A DNA stretch of 64,000 nucleotides from Shewanella metallivivens (GCF_028750675.1 NZ_JAQQPZ010000013.1:1166941-1230940), one strand, 5' to 3'; shown: positions 1-9,505, numbered from the stretch's first letter. Numbers and translations: made by a program. The notes: generated by a model from the letters alone, not told the origin.

Positions 1-1
1 T

Positions 2-754
2 GCTATCGATTATATAGAGCATAGCCATACGATTGAGTTGGTCACACAAACTGAACAAGCTGAAGCTGCCGCCTATGCTTTTGGTCATTTTGCAGCAGCG
101 CTAAGTGATATGCCTTCAGCAAGCATTGATGATGTTATTGCTAATTTTTTAAATCTGCCAGATCGGATCCAACAATTAACCAATGCGGTTGATTGTGATG
201 CTTTTGCGAGACTAAACACATGTCAGGAATGGGCTGAGTATGCACTGTCACAAACCGCACTACTTACTCAATTAGCTGAGTTTGAACGCTTATTACCACG
301 ACGAATTTGCCATAATGATACTAAAATTAACAACATGCTGTTTGATAAACGTGATATGTCCAGTATGGCGATTATTGACCTTGATACCTGTATGGCAGGT
401 TATTTGATGTATGACTTTGGTGATATGGTTCGGGCATTCTGCTCGCCAGAGCCCGAAGACTCGACACATTTAGCTAAAGTGTATGCCCGCCCTGAAGTCA
501 TATCAGCGGCGACAACGGCCTATGTTCGTGCCCTTGATGGAGTGATAACCCCACTTGAAAAGCAAAGTTTATGGATAGGTATAAAAGCCATGACGTTAAT
601 GCTTGGCGTGCGTTTTTTAACAGATTATTTAAAAGGCGATGGTTATTTTGCAATTAAATACCCGTTACATAATCTAGACCGAGCCAAAAATCAGTTAACT
701 ATTTATCAAAGTTTACTTAAACAAGAGCCGCAATTAATCAAATTATTTGATTAA
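2..754 (+). CDS. Kinase-fold phosphotransferase (APH-like), 5' end outside window
   Basis: The reading frame is open from base 2 with no convincing start, so the gene begins upstream and about 250 C-terminal residues are visible. The motif CHNDTKINNMLF matches the catalytic loop of the aminoglycoside phosphotransferase/choline kinase fold (HxDxxxxN). The following IIDLDT corresponds to the metal-binding aspartate segment (DFG-like). This fold transfers ATP phosphate to small molecules such as sugars or aminoglycosides; N-acetylhexosamine kinases share the HNDTKxxN style of loop, but the substrate cannot be read from this fragment. It is followed 40 bp later by the yjjG-like gene on the same strand. 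Family assignment is firm, substrate unknown. Confidence 0.8.
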   Translation, partial: AIDYIEHSHTIELVTQTEQAEAAAYAFGHFAAALSDMPSASIDDVIANFLNLPDRIQQLTNAVDCDAFARLNTCQEWAEYALSQTALLTQLAEFERLLPRRICHNDTKINNMLFDKRDMSSMAIIDLDTCMAGYLMYDFGDMVRAFCSPEPEDSTHLAKVYARPEVISAATTAYVRALDGVITPLEKQSLWIGIKAMTLMLGVRFLTDYLKGDGYFAIKYPLHNLDRAKNQLTIYQSLLKQEPQLIKLFD

Positions 755-794
755 TAAAAACGGTGTCTAGTTTTAATATTTAAGGTTGTTAGGG

Positions 795-1487
795 ATGTCT
801 AATTTAGTCGATAAATATAAATGGATTTTATTTGATGCAGACGAAACATTATTTCATTTTGATGCTTTTGCTGGCTTAAAATTAATGTTTTCGCGTTTTA
901 ACGTGGAGTTTAGTCTCGATGATTTTGCTGCTTACCAGCAAGTTAATAAACCACTTTGGGTAGATTACCAAAATGGTTTGATCAATGCTGCTCACTTACA
1001 ACATACGCGTTTTACCCATTGGGCCAATAAATTATCTGTCACGCCACAGCATTTAAACAGCCAGTTTTTAGCGGCAATGGGCGATATTTGTCAACCTCTA
1101 CCCGGTGCGCGCGAACTCGTTGACTCTTTAAGCGGTAAGGTTAATTTAGGGATCATTACCAATGGATTTACTGAGCTGCAAAGTATCCGTTTAAGTCGCA
1201 CGGGTTTTCAAGATGCATTTAGTCCGGTCGTGATTTCAGAACAACTCGGTAAAGCAAAACCTGATGTGGCTATTTTCAATTATGCTTTTAGCTTGATGGG
1301 TGAGCCAGAAAAGCATCAGGTGTTAATGGTTGGTGATAACCTCCACTCTGATATTTTAGGCGGTATTAATGCCGGAATTGATACCTGTTGGTTAAACCAT
1401 CATGGGGCTGAGGTGAGTGACGATATTTCACCGAGTTATCAGGTGAGTAACTTAGCAGAATTACAGCAATTGCTCATTCCAAGTTAA
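795..1487 (+). CDS. yjjG: YjjG-type pyrimidine 5'-nucleotidase (HAD family)
   Basis: A 230-residue haloacid-dehalogenase-like hydrolase. Motif I is FDADETLF near residue 14, motif II is ITNG, and the C-terminal motif is MVGDNLHSDILGG, with K in the GKAKPD segment. The length and the DADET variant of motif I fit YjjG, a nucleotidase acting on dUMP/dTMP and non-canonical pyrimidine nucleotides (family knowledge). I chose ATG 795 over an upstream in-frame TTG at 786, because AAGG at 782-785 is well spaced and family members begin close to the HAD core. Its stop codon touches the left end of a repeat element. Confidence 0.85.
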   Translation: MSNLVDKYKWILFDADETLFHFDAFAGLKLMFSRFNVEFSLDDFAAYQQVNKPLWVDYQNGLINAAHLQHTRFTHWANKLSVTPQHLNSQFLAAMGDICQPLPGARELVDSLSGKVNLGIITNGFTELQSIRLSRTGFQDAFSPVVISEQLGKAKPDVAIFNYAFSLMGEPEKHQVLMVGDNLHSDILGGINAGIDTCWLNHHGAEVSDDISPSYQVSNLAELQQLLIPS

Positions 1488-1765
1488 TACCAATCTTTAT
1501 TAGAATGTGATCTATTTTAGGCTGCGTCACTAGACCCAGTACAATGAAAATGACTGCAGGTGTAGTCATCTACATCAAAGTCATTTGAAGCCGTAATGGG
1601 GTTTGTGACGCAGCCCCGAAGGGCGAATTTATCCGTGTGGTATTCTTTGTTAGCCTTTCTTAACGTAGTGCACTATAACCTAGTGCACTATGCCCTCAAA
1701 AGGCAGCCTCGAATACCTCACTGATAACTTTCGCTAAAAGAGCACATTCTAATGCGGATTGGTAT
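1487..1765. repeat. MITE-like interspersed repeat with nested inverted repeats
   Basis: The two ends are inverted copies of about 27 bp. Each reads ATACCAATC, three or four variable bases, then TTAGAATGTG; left end 1487-1513, right end 1739-1765. Inside, GGCTGCGTCAC at 1520-1530 pairs with GTGACGCAGCC at 1605-1615, and ATGACT...AGTCAT forms a further small hairpin within that stem. Near the right end two copies of the palindrome TAGTGCACTA lie close together. There is no ORF of note inside, so this is a non-coding, MITE-like or REP-like element. Solo ends of the same family occur at 31463 and 40903. Confidence 0.8.
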
Positions 1766-1791
1766 AATTGGTCCTATTCGTGTTATCAAAT

Positions 1792-1822
1792 AAAAAAGCC
1801 ATTCGATTGAATGGCTATTTAT
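1792..1822 (-). terminator. Intrinsic terminator of mrcA
   Basis: GCCATTC/GAATGGC with a four-base loop (1798-1815) is followed, reading the minus strand, by a run of T. It lies 15-40 bp past the mrcA stop codon. Confidence 0.85.
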
Positions 1823-1837
1823 TTAATTAAGATACGT

Positions 1838-4432
1838 TTATTGGAATAAGTCTTCGGCAACATTGTCGATAAAGATATCGCCACTTTGCTGAGTTTCAGT
1901 GACGTATTCTTTAGGCTCTGTACCTTCAACAAAATATTCAAATGTGGTTGTATGATCTGTTTTGCGGGTTAATTTACCTGTGGCTAAATCAATGCGTGCA
2001 GAAACAATGCCCTGCGGCGGAATGACAGGATGTTCTGGCGTGCCAGCAAGCGCTTTATTCATAAAGTCGTTCCAACCTGGCCCAGCTGTCTTTGCACCCG
2101 CTTCAGCACCTGATATTTGGTCCGGTTCACCGTTTGCCATCCAACTAGATCGGCCTAATTGACGACCATGATCATCAAATCCAACCCAAAATGTAGAGGT
2201 TAGCGTTGGGTTAAAACCACTAAACCATGTGTCTCGCGATTCGTTTGTAGTCCCAGTTTTGCCGGCTATGTCATGACGCTTAATGAGCTTTGCAGCACGC
2301 CAAGCTGTGCCGTTCCAGCCAGTACCTTTACTCCAATCACCGCCGCCCCATATTACACTTTTGAGTGCTTCAGTGATCAAGAAGGCTGTTTGCTCAGAAA
2401 TAATCTGTTTAGCAAATCGTGCATTAGGGTTGCTACAGGTATTTTCTTCAGCCGTTAACTGTGTTGTTTGATCCTCGACATTATCATTGGCTTCAATGGT
2501 CTCGCGTTGTTCAAATGCTGGTTGTGAGAGTTCTTCTGCCATGGCGGCAAATGGGTCATCAACATTGTTAATCACCTGCGTTGTCTCTTGTGGCTTATGA
2601 CAAGCAATCGCAGGAATCGTTTGTTCAATCATATTGTCATAACCGTCCGTGACATGATCGATAAAGTACGGTTCAACTAAATATCCACCATTAGCAAAAA
2701 CGTTAAATGCAGTAGCAACTTGCAAAGGTGTTACTGAAGGAGAACCTAATGCAAGTGATTCGTTACGGGGCAGATCGTTAGGGTCAAAGCCAAATTTCAC
2801 CAGTTCTTTAATGGTGTTATCTAACCCAGCATGACGCATAGCCCTTACCGACATAACGTTAATCGATTGAGCTAAACCAACACGTAAACGCGTTGGACCA
2901 CCATAAATATCTGGTGAGTTTTTAGGTCGCCAAGCTGTGCCCTGGCGTGTATCGGGTTTATTAATTGGCGCATTGTTAATTAATGTCGCTAAGGTGTAGT
3001 CCTTTTCAAGCGCTGCAGCATAAATGAATGGTTTAATGTTAGAGCCTAATTGACGCTTAGCCTGGGTGACACGGTTAAACTGACTTTGACTAAAGCTAAA
3101 GCCACCGACTAAGGTTCTGATTGCTCCATCATGAGGCTCAAGTGACACGGTTGCACTTGATACTAATGGGATTTGAGATAACTGCCAATATTGACCGTTA
3201 TCGCGGATCCACACTTGCTGTCCCGCGGTGAGGATGTCGCTTGCTTGTTTGGGTGGCAAGCCTTGACGCTTGTCACTAATAAATTTGCGTGCCCACTTTA
3301 AGCCTTTCCATTCTAATGTAATCAGTTGTCCTTCACTGTTGAGCACTTGTGCTTGTTGATCACTCACGCTCATTACCGCAGCAGGGATGATACCTTGCAT
3401 AGTTGAAGTGCGTTTTAATGTTGCGATGATTTCATCACGCGCTAATGGCGTCTCTGTCCATAACTCGGTAACTGGGCCGCGATAACCATGACGCTGATCA
3501 TAGGCGAATACATTGTCACGCAAAGACTCTTGAGCCATTAACTGCAAATCAGATGAAATGGTGGTGTAAACGTTATACCCATTAGTGTACGCAGCTTCTT
3601 CACCGTATTTTTGGATCATGTAGTCGCGCGCCATTTCAGAAATATAAGGTGCGTATAAATCGATTTCTGCTCCATGGTATTTTGCAGTAGAAGGGCTGTT
3701 AATGGCTTCTTCATATTGCGCTTGAGTGATATTACGTTTTTCAAGCATGCGGCTTAATACCCAGTTACGACGCGCGATAGCGCGTTCAGGGTTACGGATT
3801 GGGTTAGCGGCTGAAGGCGCTTGTGGTAGACCTGCAATCATTGCCATTTCAGGTAGTGACAGCTGATTTAATTCTTTGCCGTAATACACTTGTGCTGCAG
3901 CGCCGACGCCATAAGCACGGTTACCTAAAAATGAACGGTTTAAATACAGTGCTAAGATTTCTTTTTTAGAGAGTGCTTTTTCAATCTTTAATGCTAAAAA
4001 GATTTCTTTTACTTTACGAATATAAGTTTTTTCGTTTGATAAAAAGAAACCTCGGGCTACCTGCTGAGTAATGGTACTGGCACCTTGGCTTTTTTTACCT
4101 GTGGTAATCAATATGGTTGCAGCACGAATAATACCAATAGGGTCAATGCCTCTGTGTTCAAAGAAGCGTGCATCTTCGGTGTCGAGTACCGCATTAATTA
4201 ATTGCACTGGTACATCGTCATACTCCACAGGAATACGACGTTTCTCACCAAATTGTGAGATAAGTTTGCCGTCTTTGCTGTAAATGCGCAGCGGGGTTTG
4301 CAATTGAACCGTTTTTAATGAATTAACATCAGGTAAGTCGGGCAATACATAAAAGTATGCTGCTGTAATGGCGGCGACACCTAAAAGTGATAGGCTAAAA
4401 AAGGCGATTAATAAACGTTTAAACCACTTCAC
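1838..4432 (-). CDS. mrcA: Penicillin-binding protein 1A (bifunctional peptidoglycan synthase)
   Basis: Class A PBP of 864 residues that polymerises and cross-links peptidoglycan in the periplasm. It has one N-terminal membrane anchor (about residues 7-30) and a GT51 glycosyltransferase domain with EDARFFEHRGIDP and QGASTITQQVAR. The transpeptidase domain has SNIK (about residue 460), the SIN motif (about 520) and KTGTT (about 724). An acidic stretch with two cysteines lies between SIN and KTGTT. Its outer-membrane activator LpoA is encoded at 18783-20615. The gene is divergent from pilM, an arrangement known in many gammaproteobacteria. Length is normal for the family. Confidence 0.97.
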   Translation of the reverse strand: MKWFKRLLIAFFSLSLLGVAAITAAYFYVLPDLPDVNSLKTVQLQTPLRIYSKDGKLISQFGEKRRIPVEYDDVPVQLINAVLDTEDARFFEHRGIDPIGIIRAATILITTGKKSQGASTITQQVARGFFLSNEKTYIRKVKEIFLALKIEKALSKKEILALYLNRSFLGNRAYGVGAAAQVYYGKELNQLSLPEMAMIAGLPQAPSAANPIRNPERAIARRNWVLSRMLEKRNITQAQYEEAINSPSTAKYHGAEIDLYAPYISEMARDYMIQKYGEEAAYTNGYNVYTTISSDLQLMAQESLRDNVFAYDQRHGYRGPVTELWTETPLARDEIIATLKRTSTMQGIIPAAVMSVSDQQAQVLNSEGQLITLEWKGLKWARKFISDKRQGLPPKQASDILTAGQQVWIRDNGQYWQLSQIPLVSSATVSLEPHDGAIRTLVGGFSFSQSQFNRVTQAKRQLGSNIKPFIYAAALEKDYTLATLINNAPINKPDTRQGTAWRPKNSPDIYGGPTRLRVGLAQSINVMSVRAMRHAGLDNTIKELVKFGFDPNDLPRNESLALGSPSVTPLQVATAFNVFANGGYLVEPYFIDHVTDGYDNMIEQTIPAIACHKPQETTQVINNVDDPFAAMAEELSQPAFEQRETIEANDNVEDQTTQLTAEENTCSNPNARFAKQIISEQTAFLITEALKSVIWGGGDWSKGTGWNGTAWRAAKLIKRHDIAGKTGTTNESRDTWFSGFNPTLTSTFWVGFDDHGRQLGRSSWMANGEPDQISGAEAGAKTAGPGWNDFMNKALAGTPEHPVIPPQGIVSARIDLATGKLTRKTDHTTTFEYFVEGTEPKEYVTETQQSGDIFIDNVAEDLFQ

Positions 4433-4517
4433 TCGATAATTCCAAAAAACAAAAATAGTGGCGTTAGTATATAAGCCGAAGAGTTTTTGGTGAAGTAAAA
4501 CATGATTAAGTTAAAAT

Positions 4518-4555
4518 AGTATTTGTAAAATGCAGAAACATTTTATACAAATACT
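4518..4555. promoter_or_regulatory. Imperfect inverted repeat in the mrcA/pilM divergent promoter region
   Basis: AGTATTTGTAAAATG at 4518-4532 is mirrored by CATTTTATACAAATACT at 4539-4555, differing by a two-base insertion. It lies 86 bp upstream of mrcA and 63 bp upstream of pilM. It could be an operator or simply a stem in a leader transcript. No known binding motif is recognised. Confidence 0.45.
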
Positions 4556-4617
4556 TATAACGAGTTGATTATGTGCTAATCTCTTATAAAATAATAATAG
4601 AATTGTGATGACGGACT

Positions 4618-5697
4618 ATGCTTTCTAAACTTTGGAAGCGGCAAGCACCTCAGATGGTTGGGATTGATATCGGGTCTCATGAAATAAAAGCCATTCTGTT
4701 GGGCAAGACTGCTGATGGATATAAAATTCAAAATCATGCATCGGTTCCTGTTAAGAAGGGAGCTGTGGTCGATCATGATATTCGAGATTCTGAAGCTGTA
4801 ATGGAATCATTGCGACAGATTAAACGCATTTTACCTAAATCGGTAAAGTTTGCTGCTGTTGCTGTTTCCGGCTCAGCCGTTATGACCAAAGTCATTTATA
4901 TGGATACGGCGTTGAACGAAGAAGAGATGGAGGCTCAGATTGAAATCGAAGCTGACAACCTTATTCCTTATTCGTTAGATGAAGTCAGCATCGATTTTGA
5001 GCGACTCAGCCCCAATATCACCGACCCGACTAAAGTTGATGTATTACTCAGTGCTTGCCGTAGTGAAAACATTGATTCTCGCGTTGATGCGTTAGATGCT
5101 ATCGAATTAGATGTAAAAGTCGTTGATGTCGAAGCTTATGCGTTAGGTCGCTCAGCTGAATTGATTTACGGCCAGTTACCTGAAGGCGCTAAAGATAAAT
5201 CAATTGCCATGGTCGATATTGGTGCGAATATGACCACCTTTTCTGTTGTCGAAAAAGGTGAGACCACCTTTATACGCGAGCAAGCCTTTGGGGGTGAATT
5301 GTTTACTCAATCCATTTTGTCATTTTACGGCATGCCGCATGACGAAGCTGAGCGCGCTAAGGTCACCAATCAACTGCCTCGAAATTATATGTTCGAGGTT
5401 TTGTCACCGTTTCAAACTCAATTATTACAACAAATAAAGCGTACTCTCCAAATTTACTGTACTGCAAGTGGTCGTGAAAAAGTTGACTACATCGTTCTTT
5501 GCGGCGGGACAGCTAAGCTAGAGGGAATGGCAGAGTTACTCACCAATGAGTTAGGTGCTCATACCATTGTCGCCGATCCTTTCCAAGGCTGTTTACACGC
5601 AGATGACACCATGAAAAGCCAACTTCAACCTACTATAAGTAAGTATATGGTGGCATGTGGTCTTGCGTTGAGGAGTTACGCTCAATGGCGAACATAA
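4618..5697 (+). CDS. pilM: Type IV pilus assembly protein PilM
   Basis: Cytoplasmic actin-like ATPase-fold protein of the type IV pilus alignment subcomplex; it binds the N-terminal tail of PilN. The actin/FtsA-type phosphate loop appears at the N terminus (VGIDIGSHEIKAILL), a second one in AMVDIGANMTTFSVV, and the adenosine-motif-like VLCGGTAKLEG near the C terminus. Its 359 residues are normal. It is the first gene of pilMNOPQ, and pilN starts 13 bp before it ends. ATG 4618 is used; a nearby ATG at 4608 is out of frame. Confidence 0.96.
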   Translation: MLSKLWKRQAPQMVGIDIGSHEIKAILLGKTADGYKIQNHASVPVKKGAVVDHDIRDSEAVMESLRQIKRILPKSVKFAAVAVSGSAVMTKVIYMDTALNEEEMEAQIEIEADNLIPYSLDEVSIDFERLSPNITDPTKVDVLLSACRSENIDSRVDALDAIELDVKVVDVEAYALGRSAELIYGQLPEGAKDKSIAMVDIGANMTTFSVVEKGETTFIREQAFGGELFTQSILSFYGMPHDEAERAKVTNQLPRNYMFEVLSPFQTQLLQQIKRTLQIYCTASGREKVDYIVLCGGTAKLEGMAELLTNELGAHTIVADPFQGCLHADDTMKSQLQPTISKYMVACGLALRSYAQWRT

Positions 5698-6269
5698 ACC
5701 TTTTACCATGGCGTGAAGAGGCCAGAGAAAAACAAAAACGCGACTATATCGGTATACTTGCGCTTGTTTTTTTAGTGACTTCATTACTGGTTTATCTTTT
5801 TCTCAGCTTTTTAGAATTAGTGACAGATGACCAACGTCAGCGTAATGCCTATCTTCAATCCGAGATAGACTTATTAGACACACAGATAGCAGAAATAAGA
5901 AAAATCACTGAGCGCAAAAAAGACATTGAGCGTCGTACTGAAATTATTCTTAATTTGCAGCAATCACGTAATTTACCTACTCATGTATTAGATGAACTCG
6001 TTCGTATCGTGCCGCCAGGGATCTACCTTTCGAGTATTGAAAAGAAGGGCAGCATCTTATGGATTGAAGGGCGTAGCGAATCGAATAACAACGTCGCCAA
6101 TATGATGAGAAAAGTGAAAACATCGTCTTATTTAAATGATCCTAATATGCAGTCGATTGTGACGCAAAATGAAGAGTTAAGACAATTACAAAGCTTCAAA
6201 CTGCGTGTGACTATTCGTGATGACTCACAATCAACCGCTGTCGATACCAGCCAAGGAGCGAGAAAATGA
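5685..6269 (+). CDS. pilN: Type IV pilus assembly protein PilN
   Basis: Bitopic inner-membrane protein of the pilus alignment complex (194 residues). The N terminus begins MANINLLPWREE; the NxLPWR motif is the conserved PilM-binding tail. A membrane segment follows (about residues 23-45), then a periplasmic coiled coil and an alpha/beta domain that pairs with PilO. ATG 5685 was chosen over an upstream TTG at 5655, because it places the INLLPWR motif at the N terminus and has an AGGAG site at 5670-5674. It overlaps pilM by 13 bp and pilO by an ATGA, which suggests translational coupling. Confidence 0.96.
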   Translation: MANINLLPWREEAREKQKRDYIGILALVFLVTSLLVYLFLSFLELVTDDQRQRNAYLQSEIDLLDTQIAEIRKITERKKDIERRTEIILNLQQSRNLPTHVLDELVRIVPPGIYLSSIEKKGSILWIEGRSESNNNVANMMRKVKTSSYLNDPNMQSIVTQNEELRQLQSFKLRVTIRDDSQSTAVDTSQGARK

Positions 6270-6883
6270 ATCTCGACCTAGACCAATTTAATGATATCGA
6301 TTTTGAGAACATCGGCGGCTGGCCTAAGCTCGTTAAAATTGTGTTTGCCGCGTTTTTATCCATATGTGTTATTGGCGCCAGTTATTATTTGTTTATTTCA
6401 GATACCATTGATGTAATGGAAGCGGAGCAACGTAAAGAGATACAATTACGTGAAGACTTTGAAAGTAAATATCGCTTAGCTGCAAACTTAAAACTTTACC
6501 GCGAACAATTGGTGGTAATGGAAGCACAGTTTGCTGAATTATTAAAAATGTTACCGTCAGAAAATGAAATGCCAGGCCTGTTAGATGATTTAACATTTGT
6601 CGCAACGGATGCTGGACTTCGAATTAACAGCTTAGATTGGGACGACGAAATTGAACGAGATTTTTATATCGAGTTCCCAATCAAAATGGCTGTTCAAGGC
6701 GATTACCATCAAATAGGTAATATGGTCAGTGGTGTTGCGAAACTACCGCGAATTGTAAGCTTGCACGATTTTGTTATCAAGCGAAATGATACTGGCGGTT
6801 TATCAATGGATATTCTTGCGAAAACTTATCGCTTTAAAGAAGGTGCAGAGTTACCACCACAGACAAATAAGGGGCAGAAATAA
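6266..6883 (+). CDS. pilO: Type IV pilus assembly protein PilO
   Basis: Inner-membrane partner of PilN (205 residues), with a membrane helix at about residues 23-45, a coiled-coil stretch and a C-terminal ferredoxin-like periplasmic domain. It contains LLPSENEMPGLLDDL, the conserved start of the PilO globular domain. It overlaps pilN by four bases and pilP by one base. Known role: together with PilN it forms the heterodimer that links the PilM ring to PilP and the secretin. Confidence 0.96.
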   Translation: MNLDLDQFNDIDFENIGGWPKLVKIVFAAFLSICVIGASYYLFISDTIDVMEAEQRKEIQLREDFESKYRLAANLKLYREQLVVMEAQFAELLKMLPSENEMPGLLDDLTFVATDAGLRINSLDWDDEIERDFYIEFPIKMAVQGDYHQIGNMVSGVAKLPRIVSLHDFVIKRNDTGGLSMDILAKTYRFKEGAELPPQTNKGQK

Positions 6884-7401
6884 TGAAATTACTTCCTCTT
6901 TTTGTGATTATGTCGTTTTTATTAACTGGTTGTATTGGCGATCGTAGTGATTTAGAGCTATTTGTTACTACTACTAAGGCGCAACATGTTGCACGTATAC
7001 CGCCTTTAAAAGAAACACCTAAGTTCGAGCATTTTGCATATCAAGCAGAACTTATGCGTAGCCCTTTTGTTCCGCCTTCAAGGGAGTTAACAGAAGAAGT
7101 CATCGATACATCAAAGGACTGTTTACAACCAGACTTAAAACGTCGTAAGGGACGCTTAGAGACTTATGCACTCGACAATTTAAGGATGCGTGGAACACTA
7201 AGTGAAGACGGTACTATTTGGGCGTTAGTCGAATCAACTGATGCTAATGTGTATCGTTTAGGTGTGGGTGAATATTTAGGGCTTTATCATGGCCGAATTG
7301 CAAAGGTTACTCCGCAATTTATCGAAATTATTGAATTAATCCCTGATGGTTCAGGTTGCTGGGCAGAAAGATCTAGCAACTTAGAATTATCAGGAAAATA
7401 A
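6883..7401 (+). CDS. pilP: Type IV pilus assembly lipoprotein PilP
   Basis: Inner-membrane lipoprotein of 172 residues. The signal peptide ends in the lipobox LLTGC (cysteine at residue 17), followed by a disordered linker and a beta-sandwich domain (LRMRGTLSEDGTIWALVES, VGEYLGLYHGRI) that binds the secretin PilQ. It overlaps pilO by one base and is followed 21 bp later by pilQ. Confidence 0.95.
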   Translation: MKLLPLFVIMSFLLTGCIGDRSDLELFVTTTKAQHVARIPPLKETPKFEHFAYQAELMRSPFVPPSRELTEEVIDTSKDCLQPDLKRRKGRLETYALDNLRMRGTLSEDGTIWALVESTDANVYRLGVGEYLGLYHGRIAKVTPQFIEIIELIPDGSGCWAERSSNLELSGK

Positions 7402-7422
7402 CGTGCGAAGGATGAGGGAATA

Positions 7423-9471
7423 ATGGAATCTTCTGCCGCGATGAAAAAAGCAATAACAAACTCATCATTGTGTAAAGCGCTTATAAGTGCAGTGTTGTTC
7501 GTGGCTATTGTGCCAAGTGCATTCGCAGCTAATCGCCTTATGGATGTAAAATATCATTCTATTGTTGATCACCAACTAGAAGTCGAATTTGTATTCGAGT
7601 CAGCAGTGACATCACCTACGGTGGATTTGTCAGCTGACCCAGCAGAGATCATGCTTAACTTTGCAGATACAATTTCAAACCTAAATAAAGGTGTGATACC
7701 GGTAGACCAGGTCGGTGTAGAGCAACTAAGTGCTCAACAACAAGGTGGCGATTTGCAAATTGTTGTTGCCTTAAGCCAGGTTAAGCCATACCAAGGAAAA
7801 ATTGTTGGTAACAGTTATCGCTTAACCATTAACGATGATGTAGCAGGCCCAGATCAAGCTAGTAACCCGTTTGTTAATGGTATTAAAAGTATCGACTTTC
7901 GCCGAAATAAAACCGGTGGTGGTGAGATATTATTTAATTTAAATAACCGCTCTGTTGCTGCAAACGTTGAACAAGTGGGGTCAAAACTAGAAATCAAATT
8001 ATACAATACTGACATTGGTAATGATTTATTGTACGTAATGGACGTGCAAGACTTTGCCACCCCAGTAAATAGTTTTGAAACCTTTAAAGATGACTTAACA
8101 GCGCGAATTATGGTTGATGTAGAAGGCAACTATGATTACAACTACCGTCAAGACGGCGATATATTTAAAGTCAGCGTAGATAAAGTTGAACGAGTGTCTG
8201 TGGCTAAAGAAGCCAAAAAATACAATGGTCGCTCATTGTCATTGAACTTCCAAAATATTTCAGTACGTACCGTTTTACAAATTATTGCGGATTATAATAA
8301 TTTTAACTTAGTGACAAGTGACACTGTAGAAGGTGATATTACCTTACGCTTAGACGATGTACCTTGGGACCAAGCGTTAGACTTAATCTTACAAACTAAA
8401 GGCCTTGATAAACGCATTGAAGGTAATATTTTAATGGTTGCGCCAAGTGAAGAGCTGGCTATCCGTGAAAGTAATGACCTTAAAAATAAACAAGAAGTAA
8501 AAGAATTAGCGCCGCTATATTCTGAGTACTTACAAATTAACTATGCAAAAGCCCTAGATATAGCCGAGTTATTGAAAACACCAGAATCAACCTTATTATC
8601 TAACCGTGGTAGTGTTGCCGTTGATGAACGTACTAACACATTATTAGTTAAAGATACGGCTGACATTTTAGAAAACGTACATCGTTTAATTGAAGTGCTC
8701 GATATCCCAATCAAGCAAGTATTAATCGAAGCTCGTATGGTGACAGTAAAAGATGATGTCAGTGAAGACCTAGGTGTACGCTGGGGTATTACTGACCAAC
8801 AAGGTTCAGATGGCACCTCGGGTACGCTTGAAGGCGCAAGTGACATTGCCGGTGGTACGATTCCAAGTCTAGATGACCGCTTAAATGTAAACTTACCGGC
8901 ATCAGCGACATCGGCTACCAGCATTGCTTTTCATGTGGCTAAGTTAGCTGATGGTACTGTACTTGATTTTGAATTAAGTGCATTAGAGCAAGAAAACAAA
9001 GGTGAGATCATTGCTAGCCCGCGTATTACTACTTCAAACCAGAAGTCGGCATACATTGAGCAGGGTGTTGAAATTCCTTATGTAGAATCAGCCTCTAGCG
9101 GTGCAACAACCGTAACCTTTAAGAAAGCAGTGTTATCATTACGTGTAACACCACAAATTACCCCTGATGATCGCGTTATCCTTGATCTCGAAATTACTCA
9201 AGATTCACAAGGTACAACCGTTGCAACAGCCACGGGTGAAGCGGTAGCGATTGATACACAGCGAATTGGTACTCAGGTGTTAGTGAATAATGGTGAAACG
9301 ATTGTGCTGGGTGGTATTTATCAGCAAAATCTTATCAGTAGTGTGAGTAAAGTGCCGGTTTTGGGTGATATTCCATTAGTTGGCTTCTTATTTAGAAACA
9401 CATCGGACACCAATGAGCGTCAAGAGTTATTGATATTTGTGACACCTAAAATCGTAACTGAAAAACTGTAG
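7423..9471 (+). CDS. pilQ: Type IV pilus secretin PilQ
   Basis: Outer-membrane secretin (682 residues) forming the channel through which the pilus leaves the cell. It has a signal peptide ending AFA/ANR, AMIN-type peptidoglycan-binding domains (about residues 35-230), a secretin/TonB short N-terminal domain (NFQNISVRTVLQIIADY), an N1-type domain (LQINYAKALDIAELL) and the secretin core ending VPVLGDIPLVGFLFRN. The start may be ATG 7423 or ATG 7441. The first is kept because GGATGAGGG lies directly upstream; the second would give a more compact signal peptide. A terminator follows the gene. Confidence 0.96.
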   Translation: MESSAAMKKAITNSSLCKALISAVLFVAIVPSAFAANRLMDVKYHSIVDHQLEVEFVFESAVTSPTVDLSADPAEIMLNFADTISNLNKGVIPVDQVGVEQLSAQQQGGDLQIVVALSQVKPYQGKIVGNSYRLTINDDVAGPDQASNPFVNGIKSIDFRRNKTGGGEILFNLNNRSVAANVEQVGSKLEIKLYNTDIGNDLLYVMDVQDFATPVNSFETFKDDLTARIMVDVEGNYDYNYRQDGDIFKVSVDKVERVSVAKEAKKYNGRSLSLNFQNISVRTVLQIIADYNNFNLVTSDTVEGDITLRLDDVPWDQALDLILQTKGLDKRIEGNILMVAPSEELAIRESNDLKNKQEVKELAPLYSEYLQINYAKALDIAELLKTPESTLLSNRGSVAVDERTNTLLVKDTADILENVHRLIEVLDIPIKQVLIEARMVTVKDDVSEDLGVRWGITDQQGSDGTSGTLEGASDIAGGTIPSLDDRLNVNLPASATSATSIAFHVAKLADGTVLDFELSALEQENKGEIIASPRITTSNQKSAYIEQGVEIPYVESASSGATTVTFKKAVLSLRVTPQITPDDRVILDLEITQDSQGTTVATATGEAVAIDTQRIGTQVLVNNGETIVLGGIYQQNLISSVSKVPVLGDIPLVGFLFRNTSDTNERQELLIFVTPKIVTEKL

Positions 9472-9505
9472 TATAGACAACTACATCAGTTAACGTTGAC
9501 CATAA

